64,000 bases of DNA from Pempheris klunzingeri (lineage: Eukaryota > Chordata > Actinopteri > Acropomatiformes > Pempheridae), in the NCBI RefSeq assembly GCF_042242105.1, contig NC_092022.1, positions 11,466,001-11,530,000 of the forward strand. The letters are read 5' to 3'. Positions 44,501 to 57,300 of the stretch are shown piece after piece. A model generated the notes under the pieces. It searched no databases, had not been told where the DNA came from, and saw nothing but the letters and a program-made list of their open reading frames with translations. Numbering within the stretch: position 1 is the stretch's first letter; the number at the start of each line of letters is the position of its first letter. Made by a program: the position numbers and the translations under genes.

Positions 44501-45902
44501 TTGTTGCTCTCTTGAACCAAAAGCAAAGTAAAGTAAATTAAATCCTTTTGTTTATTCTTTTTACTGACTGATCGTCATTCAAGCCTGTTTTTCCTCTTGT
44601 GCCTTTTTTTCCCTCCTAGCTGAGGCATCAAATGGACATCAGCCCAGGTACAGATATAAATGCTCTTATAGGGTCATTGTGTTTGAATTATGAACAATGC
44701 ACTTATACATTAGAAACTTCATATGTATTACACAATTGTGATAAAATGCTGCATGTACACATTATGGTATCTGGCTCTGCAGACCCAATGGAAAGTCTAT
44801 GCGTGTCAGGAAGAATCACTCAAGTGGCAATTTGATACACAACCACAAACTTTTCAATGGAGACATGCTGTCCTTCATACAGGTAACTACCATCATGATC
44901 ACACAATCTCACCATTTCCTCTTTCAGCATTTCTCTCTTGATTTTAGTCTTTTTGTTTTTCAGTACATCAGTTTGTGGTGATGCATTAGACTGTCTCTTT
45001 GTGAAATTCATCATTAATTTGTTTCATTCAGGCATCAGGACAGCAGATTCCAATTGTCGTGCAAAGTTGCATTCACTTTATCAACCTCAATGGTGAGTAT
45101 TTAAGACTATGTACAGTAAAGCAGCAGCTGTACATTTGCAGTTATAATGCAAAAATATGTAAAAGACGTGCTTTTTATAGTAAGACTTGAAGCCGCTGTG
45201 TAGAATTTTGAATATTCCCATCTTTGGTGACCCCCAGTAGTTATGTTAAAAAGCTACTGTGGCAGACATCAGTGTCTTCCCCTGCCCTGACATGAACGGG
45301 CTGAAAGCAACCCACGGACTGAAACAGTATTTACTGTGATTTCTTACAAACGGAAGCATATGTCATCACTATGATTTTAAAGACACTTCAATGGTATAAA
45401 AATATATTTTTGCATTTGATGTAAAAGTTTTCAGATCATTATAATTCCTCAGAACTCTAAATTCTAGTAAGTTATATTGGCATGGCAGATCAGAAACCTA
45501 TGAATATTATGTAGCTTATTATTGATTAGCTGTAAACACACAACAATGTGCAAATATCATCAATCATTGGCTGCCCATCAGGTCTCCACCATGAAGGGAT
45601 ATTTCGAGTGCCGGGGTCTCAGATGGAGGTCAACAACCTGAGGGATGCATTTGAGCGAGGTAAGCGTTGGCATTGGTGTTGGCATGACCCATGTGAGAAC
45701 TTATAGAGTGGCTCCCCTCACTTTGGAGCATTAATAATGTGGGGCAGTGTGCTGTGGGCCTCCCCTGCAGGTGAGGACCCCCTGGCTGAGCAGACATGTG
45801 ACCTGGACTCTGTTGCTGGAGTGCTGAAGCTCTACTTCAGATGTCTGGAGAATCCCCTCTTCCCCATCAGCAGCACCAGCCTACTCCTGGAGCATGCCCG
45901 TA

Positions 45903-45952
<50 letters not shown>

Positions 45953-47812
45953 CACATGTCTAATGAGAGTGCCTGAGAGCTTACAGCTGGAGCTTACCTT
46001 TCTTTTATCACCTTTTCCCAGAAATCAAACATGAGGCAGAGAGAGCATCTCAGCTCAAAATGGTCATTTGCTCCTACCCTGAGCCCATCATTGTTGTCAT
46101 GAGATATGTCTTTGCATTTCTTCATCAGTGAGTATTAAAACTCGTCGGTAATCACTGAGGATATGTATTTACAGAAAGAATCACATTATACAATCATTTT
46201 TGGGAAACCAAAATGTGTTTTTCAAGGAAGAGGGGCCAAATACATCTTATAAGATCTGACGGAAGAGTGATGGATCAGTTTTTATTCAGTTATGTTTAAT
46301 GTTGCCTTTTTAAAAAGACACAGGAAGGTGATTTGTCTTGATATTTTTGCCATCACAAAATTATGATATGTTCAATAGTGACCTGACAGATGATCGAGAT
46401 GGAAACAGAAAACACACAGTAGTCAGAGGACAAAAAGTTTGCACCCAAACATTGTGTACATTACAACAAGACTGAAACAAATGGAGGAAAAAACAACCTC
46501 TCTGTGCTCCCTGCCTCCAGTGTGTCTCAGTACAGTGACGAGAACATGATGCAGCCATACAACCTGGCCGTGTGTTTTGGTCCAAGCCTGATAAGAGGGG
46601 CTCACGATGATGATGATGTCGTCGCCCTGCAGCCTCAGATCAATGCCCTGGTGAAGAGCATCATCCTCCAGCATGAAAGCATCTTCCCCAGCCAGAGTGA
46701 AGTACAAGGGCCGGTGTATGAGAAATGCATGACACTGGTGCAGGATGACTGGTAAGAGAAAAGATGTTCGTACATGCACATTTCATGGATATAATGTGCG
46801 GTGGAATGATTATCTGTGGGTGTTTTTCATCTCAGTGAGCCCATCATTGAAGAGGGAGATGTAGAAGCAGAGTATGCCCACAACAAAGACGGTAAGTTTC
46901 ATGTGCTTCTCTTAGGTTATTGGCTCTCTAAGGGTGTGATGGTGTCTCTGAATGAAATAAAGGAATGTCTGTCTTGCGATGTTTTAGAGTTGGCAACAGG
47001 ATCCTCAGCTGACAGCACCACCAGCACGTCTGCAGCACCAACACAGAAAAAAGCAGAATGTTATAGAGCCAACAGCAGCGGTGCAATTGACCAAAACAGG
47101 TTAACGGCTAGACCAGCAGAGGGCGAAGTCACTTCAAGTGGAAAGTTATTGCTCCAGATTCCCATCGGGCCACAGTGCAAGCCACGGAGGGTCCGCTCTC
47201 CTGCCAATGTGCGCCGAGAGTGAGTACCACTGAATGTTGCTGCATTACAACTGTTTCTCACTTGTTATGTTGTGTGAGAAATTAATATTCAGTGTTTTTT
47301 CTGGCTTTCTTTTCCTGCATACAGATTTCAGGAAGGGTCTTCTGAAGATATTCTCATTCAAGTAGACAAGGTCTGTCTTGTTTCTTATTTTGTTACAAGA
47401 TCCACTTTTTTTTTTCTTTTTTTATCAAGGATTTGTAAGATAACTAATGGCCAACGATCTCTATTCACACTCAAAGAGATTAGTCTTAGAAAGAAATACC
47501 AAATTATTAATGATTTTATAACTAGTAATTTTTCTTCTGGCAAACAATCAGAAGCTCTTGAGCAGAAGGGAGTGCAGTAAAACAGACAGTTTGATCTTGT
47601 CATCTTTCTCATCACTATTGTTTATCATCTCGCAGGACGTCTGTCGCCAGATGGACTCGGTCTTCAAGGAGCTCCTCCTGCGGAAAGCAGCGCAGGATCC
47701 CTCCTCGGTGGCTTCCTCTCTCCCTGTCCAAGTTGCCCAAAGGAAAGGGAGACGGGATGTACGGAGGGGGAGAGGACCAGGCCTCTTCAAAGCATCAGAC
47801 CCACTGGACTGA
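41537..47812 (+). CDS. arhgap4: F-BAR and RhoGAP protein, Rho GTPase-activating protein 4
   Basis: Speeds GTP hydrolysis by Rho-family GTPases at membranes. Twenty-one exons: 41537-41603, 41773-41944, 42065-42227, 42462-42524, 42609-42734, 42819-42947, 43244-43465, 43543-43632, 44019-44192, 44333-44417, 44620-44647, 44783-44882, 45032-45092, 45582-45659, 45771-45899, 46022-46127, 46521-46751, 46836-46891, 46988-47219, 47325-47370, 47636-47812. Phases agree; 844 residues. Seen: an F-BAR domain (about 15-330; LRRRGEIESEYARSLEKLAE, coiled-coil EGKLKEAEKQEEKQKQ), a RhoGAP domain (about 460-660) with the arginine finger Arg502 in HEGIFRVPG and QYSDENMMQPYNLAVCFGP, then a disordered basic tail. Mammalian ARHGAP4 has an SH3 domain after the GAP; here GPVYEKCM is followed by an acidic linker with no SH3. 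ARHGAP4 rather than SRGAP1-3 fits the Xq28-like neighbours and the tail motif QMDSVFKELL. Confidence 0.92.
45185..45430. repeat. Possible degenerate interspersed repeat in an arhgap4 intron
   Basis: GCCGCTGTGTAGAATTTTGA, GGTGACCCCCAGTAGTTATG and AGCTACTGTGGCAGACATCA resemble a non-coding fish repeat, but ends and family are unclear. Confidence 0.3.
45906..45951. repeat. (GT)n microsatellite
   Basis: About 22 perfect GT units start right after the arhgap4 donor CGTAAGA (exon ends at 45899). Confidence 0.9.
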
Positions 47813-48260
47813 GAGGACTGGCATCAGTAGATGGCAGGAGAAGAATGATACAAATGAAAACTGAGGTGTAGGGTGATGATCTGACAGCAGCTCTCAGCAC
47901 AACTATTTATAGGTGACTGAGATCACTTGTTCCCTGTTCTGAGACCCTTTTATTCTGCTGTGAATGCAGAGCTGCGGTACAATGTCTGAAGCACAGATGT
48001 GTATGTGTACAACTGAATGTAGTTATGCAACTAGTGATTTTATATATGTGTTATTGAACAGTTTTTTATAAGTATATGCACATCTACATACAAATGTGTA
48101 TACATTGTATATCAAATGAGATGGAATCACATAGTTAAGAAAACTGCGAATACTGTACCTATAAGGAATTTGTATATATTAACTATTTGTAACTTGGTTT
48201 ACTCTTTGATTCATCTGTATACCTAGGCTATGTGCCAAATAAATATTTTGTCTATTCAGA
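47813..48260 (+). other. arhgap4: arhgap4 3' untranslated region with poly(A) signal
   Basis: Non-coding sequence after the stop. AATAAA at 48238-48243, in CCAAATAAATATTTTG followed by T-rich sequence, is a good end point. Confidence 0.6.
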
Positions 48261-48793
48261 CTGCTCATTTCTTTTCTTTTTTTCTAATATTGAGAACTGG
48301 AAAATGTGGAATGTACAACAACAAAATACAAATAGTGCAAAATAAATAAAGAAAACTAAGAAAAGAAACAGCCGTTTTGACTTTCATAGCATTAACAACA
48401 ACAACATTAGTGCGTCAGTAGCCCTTCAAAATGAGCCTGCATGCATAATGCAGCGGCCTTGCTTGGAAATGGAGCATCTAATTGGAATGATTACTTGGAT
48501 TATTGCTGACACCTGTGCTTTTGCTGTTATGTAACATGTCTCCTGTGAAAAAGGTCTTGTTTTGACAGCGATCTATTTAGCGTCATATTTTCCATTTTGA
48601 GTAGAGAAAGAGGCCCAGCCAGTGACCACAGCTAAGCATTTATTTAGTTAACTATTTGGAAACCTTCTAGAAAAAATAAAATCATAAATATTCATGATGT
48701 GCCTGGTTTTAACCAGAACAAAGGTTTAAATTCACATTTATACGTGTAGGACTTGCCTACATTGTTATAGATATATATATATCTATATATATA
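48261..48793. other. Intergenic sequence left of the Tc1-like element
   Basis: No gene seen. It ends in a TA-rich stretch (48769-48793) that forms the left insertion flank of the transposon. Confidence 0.4.
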
Positions 48794-49040
48794 CACAGTG
48801 GGGCAAAAAAGTATTTAGTCAGCCACCAATTGTGCAAGTTCTCCCACTTAAAAAGATGAGAGAGGCCTGTAATTTTCATCATAGGTACACTTCAACTATG
48901 AGAGACAGAGTGGGGGGGAAAGAATCCAGGAAATCACATTGTAGGATTTTTAATGAATTAATTAGTAAATGCCTCGGTAAAATAAGTATTTGGTCACCTA
49001 CAAACAAGCAAGATTTCTCACTCTCACAGACCTGTAACTT

Positions 49041-49080
49041 ATCAGTATAAAGTTATCAGTTATCAGTTATCAGTATAAAA
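49041..49080. repeat. Short tandem repeat inside the Tc1-like element leader
   Basis: GTTATCA units are repeated between TATCAGTATAAAG and CAGTATAAAAGACACC, just upstream of the transposase start. It probably arose by slippage after insertion. Confidence 0.6.
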
Positions 49081-49124
49081 GACACCTGTCCACAACCCCA
49101 AAGAGTCACACTCCAAACTCCACT

Positions 49125-50145
49125 ATGGCCAAGACCAAAGAGCTGTCAAAGGACACCAGAAACAAAATTGTAGACCTGCACCAGGCTGGGAAGATTGAAT
49201 CTGCAATAGGTAAGCAGCTCGGTGTGAAGAAATCAACTGTGGGAGCAATTATTAGAAAATGGAAGACATACAAGACCGCTGATAATCTCCCTCGATCTGG
49301 GGCTCCACGCAAGATCTCACCCCGTGGGGTCAAAATGATCACAAGAACGGTGAGCAAAAATCCCAGAACCACACAGGGGGACCTAGTGAATGACCTGCAG
49401 AGAGCTGGGACCAAAGTAACAAAGGCTACCATCAGTAACACACTACGCCGCCAGGGACTCAAATCCTGCAGTGCCAGACGTGTCCCCCTGCTTAAGCCAG
49501 TACATGTCCAGGCCCATCTGAAGTTTGCTAGAGAGCATTTGGATGATCCAGAAGAGGATTGGGAGAATGTCATATGGTCAGATGAAACCAAAATAGATTT
49601 TTTTGGTAAAAACTCAGCTTGTCGTGTTTGGAGGAGAAAGAATGCTGAGTTGCATCCAAAGAACACCATACCTACTGAAGCATGGGGGTGGAAACATCAT
49701 GCTTTGGGGCTGTTTTTCTGCAAAGGGACCAGGACGACTGATCTGTGTAAAGGAAAGGATGAATGGGGCCATGTATCGTGAGATTTTGAGTGAAAACCTC
49801 CTTCCATCAGCAAGGGCATTGAAGATGAAACGTGGCTGGGTCTTTCAGCATGGCAATGATCCCAAACACACCGCCCAGGCAACGAAGGAGTGGCTTCGTA
49901 AGAAGCATTTCAAGGTCCTGGAGTGGCCTAGCCAGTCTCCAGATCTCAACCCCATAGAAAATCTTTGGAGGGAGTTGAAAGTCTGTGTTGCCCAGCGACA
50001 GCCCCAAAACATCACTGCTCTAGAGGAGATCTGCATGGAGGAATGGGCCAAAATACCAGCAACAGTGTGTGAAAACCTTGTGAAGACTTACAGAAAACGT
50101 TTGACCTCTGTCATTGCCAACAAAGGGTATATAACAAAGTATTGA
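49125..50145 (+). pseudogene. Tc1-type transposase, frameshifted and lacking one catalytic Asp
   Basis: DD34E transposase that would cut and paste the element. Piece one starts at [16 protein letters not shown] with the paired helix-turn-helix DNA-binding part ([18 protein letters not shown], then [15 protein letters not shown]) and reaches the first catalytic Asp in VIWSDETKI. Near 49675 the frame shifts: CCTACTGAAGCATGG looks two bases short of the usual Tc1 reading (...PT-V-KHGGG). The second frame then reads [19 protein letters not shown] to the end, with [18 protein letters not shown] holding the final Glu. The second catalytic Asp is also gone: the usual QxDNDPKHT reads QHGNDPKHT (GGC for GAC). 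The total is close to the usual 340 residues. Two independent lesions mean it cannot work. Confidence 0.92.
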
Positions 50146-50406
50146 GATGAACTTTTGTTATTGACCAAATACTTATTTTCCACCATAATTTGCAAATAAA
50201 TTCTTTAAAAATCAGACAATGTGATTTTCTGGATTTTTTTCCCCTCATTTTGTCTCTCATAGTCGAGGTATACCTATGATGAAAATTACAGGCCTCTCAT
50301 CTTTTTAAGTGGGAGAACTTGCACAATTGGTGGCTGACTAAATACTTTTTTGCCCCACTGTGTGTGTATGTATATGTATGTATGTGTATATGTATGTATA
50401 TGTATA

Positions 50407-51382
<976 letters not shown>

Positions 51383-51570
51383 ATGATCCGGATAGCCGCC
51401 TTCCTCGCTCTGCTGCTGGCCGTCTGCTCGGGTGAGTTAGCGGTGAACCGGCGCGTTGGTAATTAGTCTGCCGGCGTTAATTAGCCCGTAATGCTAACCA
51501 GCTTTAGCTAGTGGCTAGCCTGTCAACTCACTTCCATTTGTCTTCTGCGAGGAGGAATAAAAGTCTTGGT

Positions 51571-51615
<45 letters not shown>

Positions 51616-54053
51616 GTTGTTGGTACTGTGGAGGTGATGCATTTGTCTTTTAACCTCATCTCTGCACTCTGTGGTGACAGGAGAGAGCTGCACAGACCCA
51701 GCCATCACTCCGTCGGCCTACACCACCTCTGACGCCGTCATCTCCTCAGAGTCAGTCTTCATCGTTGAGCTCAGCCTGGCTTGTGCCAACGGAGCACAGG
51801 TAACAGTCCAGCTAACCCCAACACATTATACATCGATGTTATCGAGCGATTGACTCACCGATGATGATGTCTGTCCTCCCCAGAGTGTGACTCTGTATGC
51901 TGATGTCAATGGAAGACAATTCCCTGTGACTAGAGGCCAAGATGTGGGCAAGTACCAGGTATGATGGTGGCCTCATGTTCATATGTACAGATTGAGACAT
52001 TTGGTCTCACTGTGTCTGATTTGGTGTTTTACAGTCAATACTCACTCACACAAGGTCATAGAGAGTTGGCTGGTTGCAGATCTCAGTTTTCCTATTCTCA
52101 CTCCAGACCACCCTGAACCACTTACCCCTAACTACAAAAACACACATTTGATGCCCAGAGCTTGTCCTCCAATTGAATAAGTTGAATAAATTGTCCAAGT
52201 TGACTATTAGTCATAGGATGGCTTTGATCCCATTAGTTCCTTCATTTAACTTAAAACATATCAAATAGTCCCAAAGCATTATTGTCCCTCTACACATGAA
52301 CGTCTTAAGACAGAGAGTTTATCAAAGATTAAAATCATTGTCATGCCAGACATGTTACTGTCATTATTGGCTAATGATAAATAGTGCCATTAGGCTTAAA
52401 CAAATTGTTTATCAGACTGTTACACAGCATCTGATATGCTCCAAGGTACCTTACAGAGAATTGTAACTTGCCAAAACTGACATTCTCACAAGCTCACCAC
52501 TTCACACAGTGAAAGTGCACGAAGGTGTGGAAGTAGGCAGGATTTGAACCTCTCCCTTAAGATTTCATTTTCATTCTTCACACAACCACCTCTGTCACTT
52601 TTTGTCTGCGCAAACAAGTGCAACATGAAAATGCTGCACAACCTGTCAGAGAGTCAAGGTTTTTAATTTAGATAACCAATATGGTGCGATTCATGTGTAA
52701 ACATGTGACTTCTTCCCTCAGGTGTCCTGGAGTCTTCCTCACAAACAGGCCAGCTCTGGAACATACCAGGTGAAATTCTTCGATGAGGAGTCCTACAGTG
52801 CCCTGCGCAAGGTCAGTGGTTGAAGAACAGTTGATAAGCTCATAGTTCACTGCCAGTGAGCTCCACCTGGTTTGCATTGCGCTGTGTTTTTAATGAAAGT
52901 TTTATGTGTGAATCTCCTTTTTTCTAGGCCCAGAGGAACAATGAAGATGTAAATGCCATCGAGCCTCTCTTCTCCGTCAACATTGACCACAGGGTGAGTC
53001 TCATATAGACCCTCGGATTTAACATGTGAATCCAGTCGCAATCATGATGCCTAACCAGTGAACAGACAAAGCTGGTGAACATAGTTGTGCATTAACAGAC
53101 ATTTCCCTCAGGATTTGGTGGAGACTAAAACAGAACAAAATGTTGCATTCACTGGCCAACCAGAGTAATGACTCCCAGTGAATGCCAATGGTAATCTGTA
53201 TCTCCTGGATGTGTAACTAGCCAACTTAAAAGGCAAAACTATGCCAGTCCTCTGTTTGCATCTCTTTTCTGCTGTTCCCAAGAGCCAAAAAATAAGTTAC
53301 TGCAGGCTCAAGTTAGTGTATTATTCCTAAGAAGTCTAAAGAAAATATTAATAATATAATGCCTCTTAGCCATAACTTTGAGACATAATCCATTTCTAAC
53401 AAGCATTTTGCACTAATTACTGTTTTAATGTTAGACAAACGGTTTCATAGGCTTCCCTTTTTCAGCACTACTGGATTTAGCATGTGACTGTACGGTGTCA
53501 TCTAGAGAAAAACCCTGGAGCTGCTCCATAGACAATAAACAAGGATCAAATAACTCTTTATGACACTGTAACAGCAGCCAAGCTTATTTTATTTCTGATT
53601 CACGGTTGGACTCCCTTCATTCATGAAAAACCACTGAAATGCTCCATAAGTCATTTTTAATTTAGGGAGATAATTTTTGTGGTTTTTGCCCCGAGAGGCT
53701 CGTTTTGACCTTTTGACAATCTGTTTTATTGTTGTTTTATTGGTAGAATGGCTGCAACAGAAATAATATCATACTTTAAAAATGGCTCTGATTAGTCAGA
53801 GGGGTCCAATCTGAGCAGTCGCCCATGTTACTTTCTGCCTCAGAGTTTTCCTACAACCAGGTGAAACAGGAATGTGTCCTTGATCATCATTTGTCTACTT
53901 CTCTTAATCTATGAACAAGTGATGAGCTTTTTTTAAAAATCTCTACAGGGTGCGTGGAACGGCCCATGGGTGTCTACTGAGGTGGTGGCTGCCCTCATTG
54001 GTATCCTGGTCTACTACATGGCCTTCACTGCAAAGAGCACCATCCAAGCATAA
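51383..54053 (+). CDS. ssr4: Translocon-associated protein subunit delta (signal sequence receptor 4)
   Basis: A subunit of the ER TRAP complex beside Sec61 that helps some signal peptides insert and aids N-glycosylation. Six exons: 51383-51431, 51681-51799, 51884-51958, 52722-52811, 52928-52993, 53949-54053. In frame, 167 residues (human 173). Seen: a signal peptide ([17 protein letters not shown]), a lumenal domain with the conserved Cys pair (ESCTDP and LACANG), [57 protein letters not shown], then [20 protein letters not shown] as the membrane helix and a short cytosolic AKSTIQA tail. All family motifs are intact. The ATG follows CACCACG and gives a normal signal peptide. Confidence 0.96.
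51572..51613. repeat. (GT)n microsatellite in ssr4 intron 1
   Basis: About 20 GT units, 70 nt upstream of ssr4 exon 2. Confidence 0.9.
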
Positions 54054-54336
54054 ACGGACTCACAGTCACATTTTATCCACTGGACCGTTTAAAAGACTGT
54101 ATTCTGGTGGTGCTCGACCAATGATCAATGATCCATCATCCAGTGTTGTGGCAAGCCAGTAGGATTTTGCCACTTGGTCCATTATGGGACGAGGAGCAAG
54201 AGCAGCAGTCTTTGTATTTTTTTTTATTCAGACTGTGTCTGTATGCCATCCGTCTTATCAATTTACAGATGAATTTTGTCATGAGTTTGTCTTGTCAATA
54301 TGGATGGAATTTTGTAATTTTTTGATAAAACCAAAC

Positions 54337-54342
54337 AATAAA
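54337..54342 (+). promoter_or_regulatory. ssr4: Candidate ssr4 poly(A) signal
   Basis: AATAAA about 285 nt after the stop. AAATAA/AATAAA-like motifs recur to 54368. Confidence 0.55.
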
Positions 54343-54369
54343 CCTGGACCACATAAATAAACAAAATAA

Positions 54370-57300
54370 AGATAGATCATGTACTGTGATCAGTCCTGCC
54401 TAAAAGATGTTGCTACATCCAGACCAGATTATCTTTCGTCTCTCTGTATGGATACACTGGCCAGAGTGGAACTGGTACAAAGCGGTACAAATGTGCTGAA
54501 CTCCAACTACGCCCTGAGCAGGCCTAGTGTAATTCTCTTCCAGTTAAATGAATAAATGGCTTGTTTTTCTTCCAGTGTAATGTGTTGGTTCATGTGATAA
54601 TCCAGTGACGGATCAGCACTTCTATAAATTCCTCTTTCTCCAAGACTGACTGGAAGGCTCATGATCTCCACAGAAACATATTGTGTGTCAACTATACTTT
54701 TTTTTTTTGAGTTGTCAGAAGTACAATCTCTAACCTCATCTAGATGAATCAATAACCGATTCCAAGCAGATTTGGCTTTCACAGATTAATTGCAAGGGGA
54801 ATGAAAACTCGTGCAGTTAATCTAAGAGCTACAGTTTCTGTATACCCACTTTCCTAATGGAAAATTACTGGTACCGACAGGAGTTTTTATTCTCACTGTG
54901 AAAGTCTTTTAATAGGATTTATAGTTGTTTTCAAAACCACAAAGAAACAGGCCTTGTTGTGGCTGTAAACATGTTCAGACCGGAGGTTGTGGCTGAGCTC
55001 TCAGTGGACATGGGGGCTATTTTTGTCTGCAGAGAAGAGGAATCACTGTCCCACTAGCATTTCTAGAGTAGAGCTACATGTTTGCACACAGCAGCACACC
55101 AGCAGCTGATCTCCTTTACCGTTTTCTGGCGATGTACACATGCAGCAAACTTGGCATAGGTGTTAAATCAGTAAACAGACACTGGAGCTACTCGTGTTAC
55201 CAGTTTGACTTGCTGCTGTGCAGTGCCACGAGTTGAACACACAGTGGCAGCTCTCTGCTGCTTTGTAACACCTTGGCTCGCTTGAGAGCGAGGCCAGCTA
55301 TTACCTCAGATTACACAAGGTTTTTACTGGTTCGTCACCAGCTGTAACGTAATGCAACGCATTGCGCAATACATTTCTAGCCCCTCTTCTGTTTTATATC
55401 CACTTCGCTCTTACTTTGTCACATTTATAGGTACTCAAAGCAATTATGTGCTTATGTGATGCAGTTTGTTAGAGAGATTTAAACTTAGCATGTCTATTTC
55501 TGTAGTTGGCCCAAATCAGTGTCCACACACACTGTGCAGCACTTAAAGTGGTGTCTACAAGAGCAGCGCTACTGCAACTTCTCACCGACTCCAATGAGAC
55601 TAATGTTAACTTTGTATATGGTAACACAAGCCGTACACATAAACACTGCACAGTGTATCTGGGAGACTCTCTCATATATCTGCCTTTCAATAGCTTTGTC
55701 AGCATAAACACACACACACACTCTCCCATGATAGCACATGTCAGCTTTTGTCTTCTGTCACTTTGGCAAGAAGACAATAGACACATCACAATAGTGTTAA
55801 TTCAGAGAAGACATGAGCTGGAGTGGATCCAGACACTCCCTCACAGTGTCACCTATTAGGCTGTGGGAAGTGGAGGGGAACGGCTGGATGGAGGGATATA
55901 AATGGAATGAACAAACAAACAGGCAAAGAAGGCCTCTGAGTCGATGCTAACACGGGACTCTTCCCCCTCTTTGTTGTGTGGTGGAGGTTAAAGAGCAGAA
56001 CTCCAGCCCGCACAACAGGGCAGATAACCTCAGATGTAGAATGAAATATTTTGAGATTGTTGTTGTTTCAGAATAAATGCACTCACAGGAAATCACAATT
56101 TGTTCTTCAATGGTGAACTGTTTATCTGTTGATCTTCTTTTTTACTGATTTACAAGGTCATGTGAAAAAAAAACACAAATATGAATCACATTCATTTTTA
56201 AATGATTACACATTACATGGGTCTAAAATTGATTTGCCAATACAAAACGTCTTTGTTTTTAAAGGTATACATTTGCTTATTATTTAGTTATTTAGTAATT
56301 ATCATTATAATATCACTGAGAAATAGAAGCTACTGTGGAGGAATCTGTATGTATGTGTGTGTGTGTGTGCACACGCGTGCTTTGAAGCAGAGAAAAGCTG
56401 TTTTGACAGAGGTGTGTAAAACACCAGCTTTGGGGGGTAGACACCGATGAGCTTAGCGAGATTCAGCAATGTTGAAACCGGCGGTGCGCAAACTATTCTC
56501 ACATGAAGTCACACTTTACTGTCTCTGCCTCGCATTGTTTTTACACATCGTTCCTCGCACTTTTTGTAAAGCAGAACAGGATCAACAAACTGTGGACTAA
56601 CTCAGTAATCAGAAAACAGAATGTATCTTTTCACGCTGGCTTTCCCTTCCTTACACTACAATAACAGTTATTGTTCTGGTTATTTCATGGATGTGTAAAT
56701 ACAGTGAGGCATGTTATATGTGTAGCTGCTTTAACCATAACAGATTCACTGTGTTTGGAGTGAATAAACTCACAGTTAGGTCCAAGCTTTTGTTCTTTCC
56801 TCTGTTTTATCTCCCTCTTCCTGTCCTGCTTGGCATCCTCTAATCCGCTTTGCTTGTCTATCCAGTTGCCAGTCAAGAACCAGCCATATATGGGGAAATG
56901 CCATTTACAGCCCCCCCCCCTCTTTTTGTAAATGTTGTTTTCCTCCATCATATTAGAAACCCCCCTTTACATTTCACACTAAAAGTCAACCACAGTAATA
57001 GAGCATTTTTTAAATTTTACGTGCACTGCTCCAAGGTTTTCATGGCCAGGAGCCATGAAAACCTGTAGGTTAAACAGGAGCAGACACATCACAACAAACC
57101 ATGCCTTTGCACATAAAGCCTGTGAAAGCCTGTTGAATGAAAGCCCATAAAATGGATTTTATCAGACGCTGTCCACATGCCTGTTTTTACAATGAAGACA
57201 AAAATTATAGGGTCTCATGGAGGTGTGAACACCAACTATGCTTAAGTAATGAAAACAAGGTGGGTGAAAGCGATGAAGGCTGACCTTGATCCCCCTGGCT

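Larger units (their letters stand above)
48794..50362 (+). mobile_element. Tc1/mariner-type DNA transposon, near full length, transposase inactive
   Basis: About 1.57 kb. Inverted repeats of about 180 bp bound it. Both ends begin CACAGTGGGGCAAAAAAGTA, and about the first 68 bp are identical, after which small indels and substitutions appear (left to about 48970, right from about 50180). TA precedes the left end. The right flank has become TGTGTATG, probably by microsatellite slippage. One transposase frame in two offset pieces lies inside. It sits between arhgap4 and ssr4, away from exons. Near-identical ends suggest a fairly recent copy. Confidence 0.93.

Noticed and set aside
49106-49669. 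187-codon open frame on the minus strand
   Set aside because: Antisense shadow of the Tc1-type transposase.
52530-52560. B box-like GGTTCAAATCC on the minus strand in an ssr4 intron
   Set aside because: No matching A box, cloverleaf or SINE body was found around it, so neither a tRNA gene nor a SINE can be supported.
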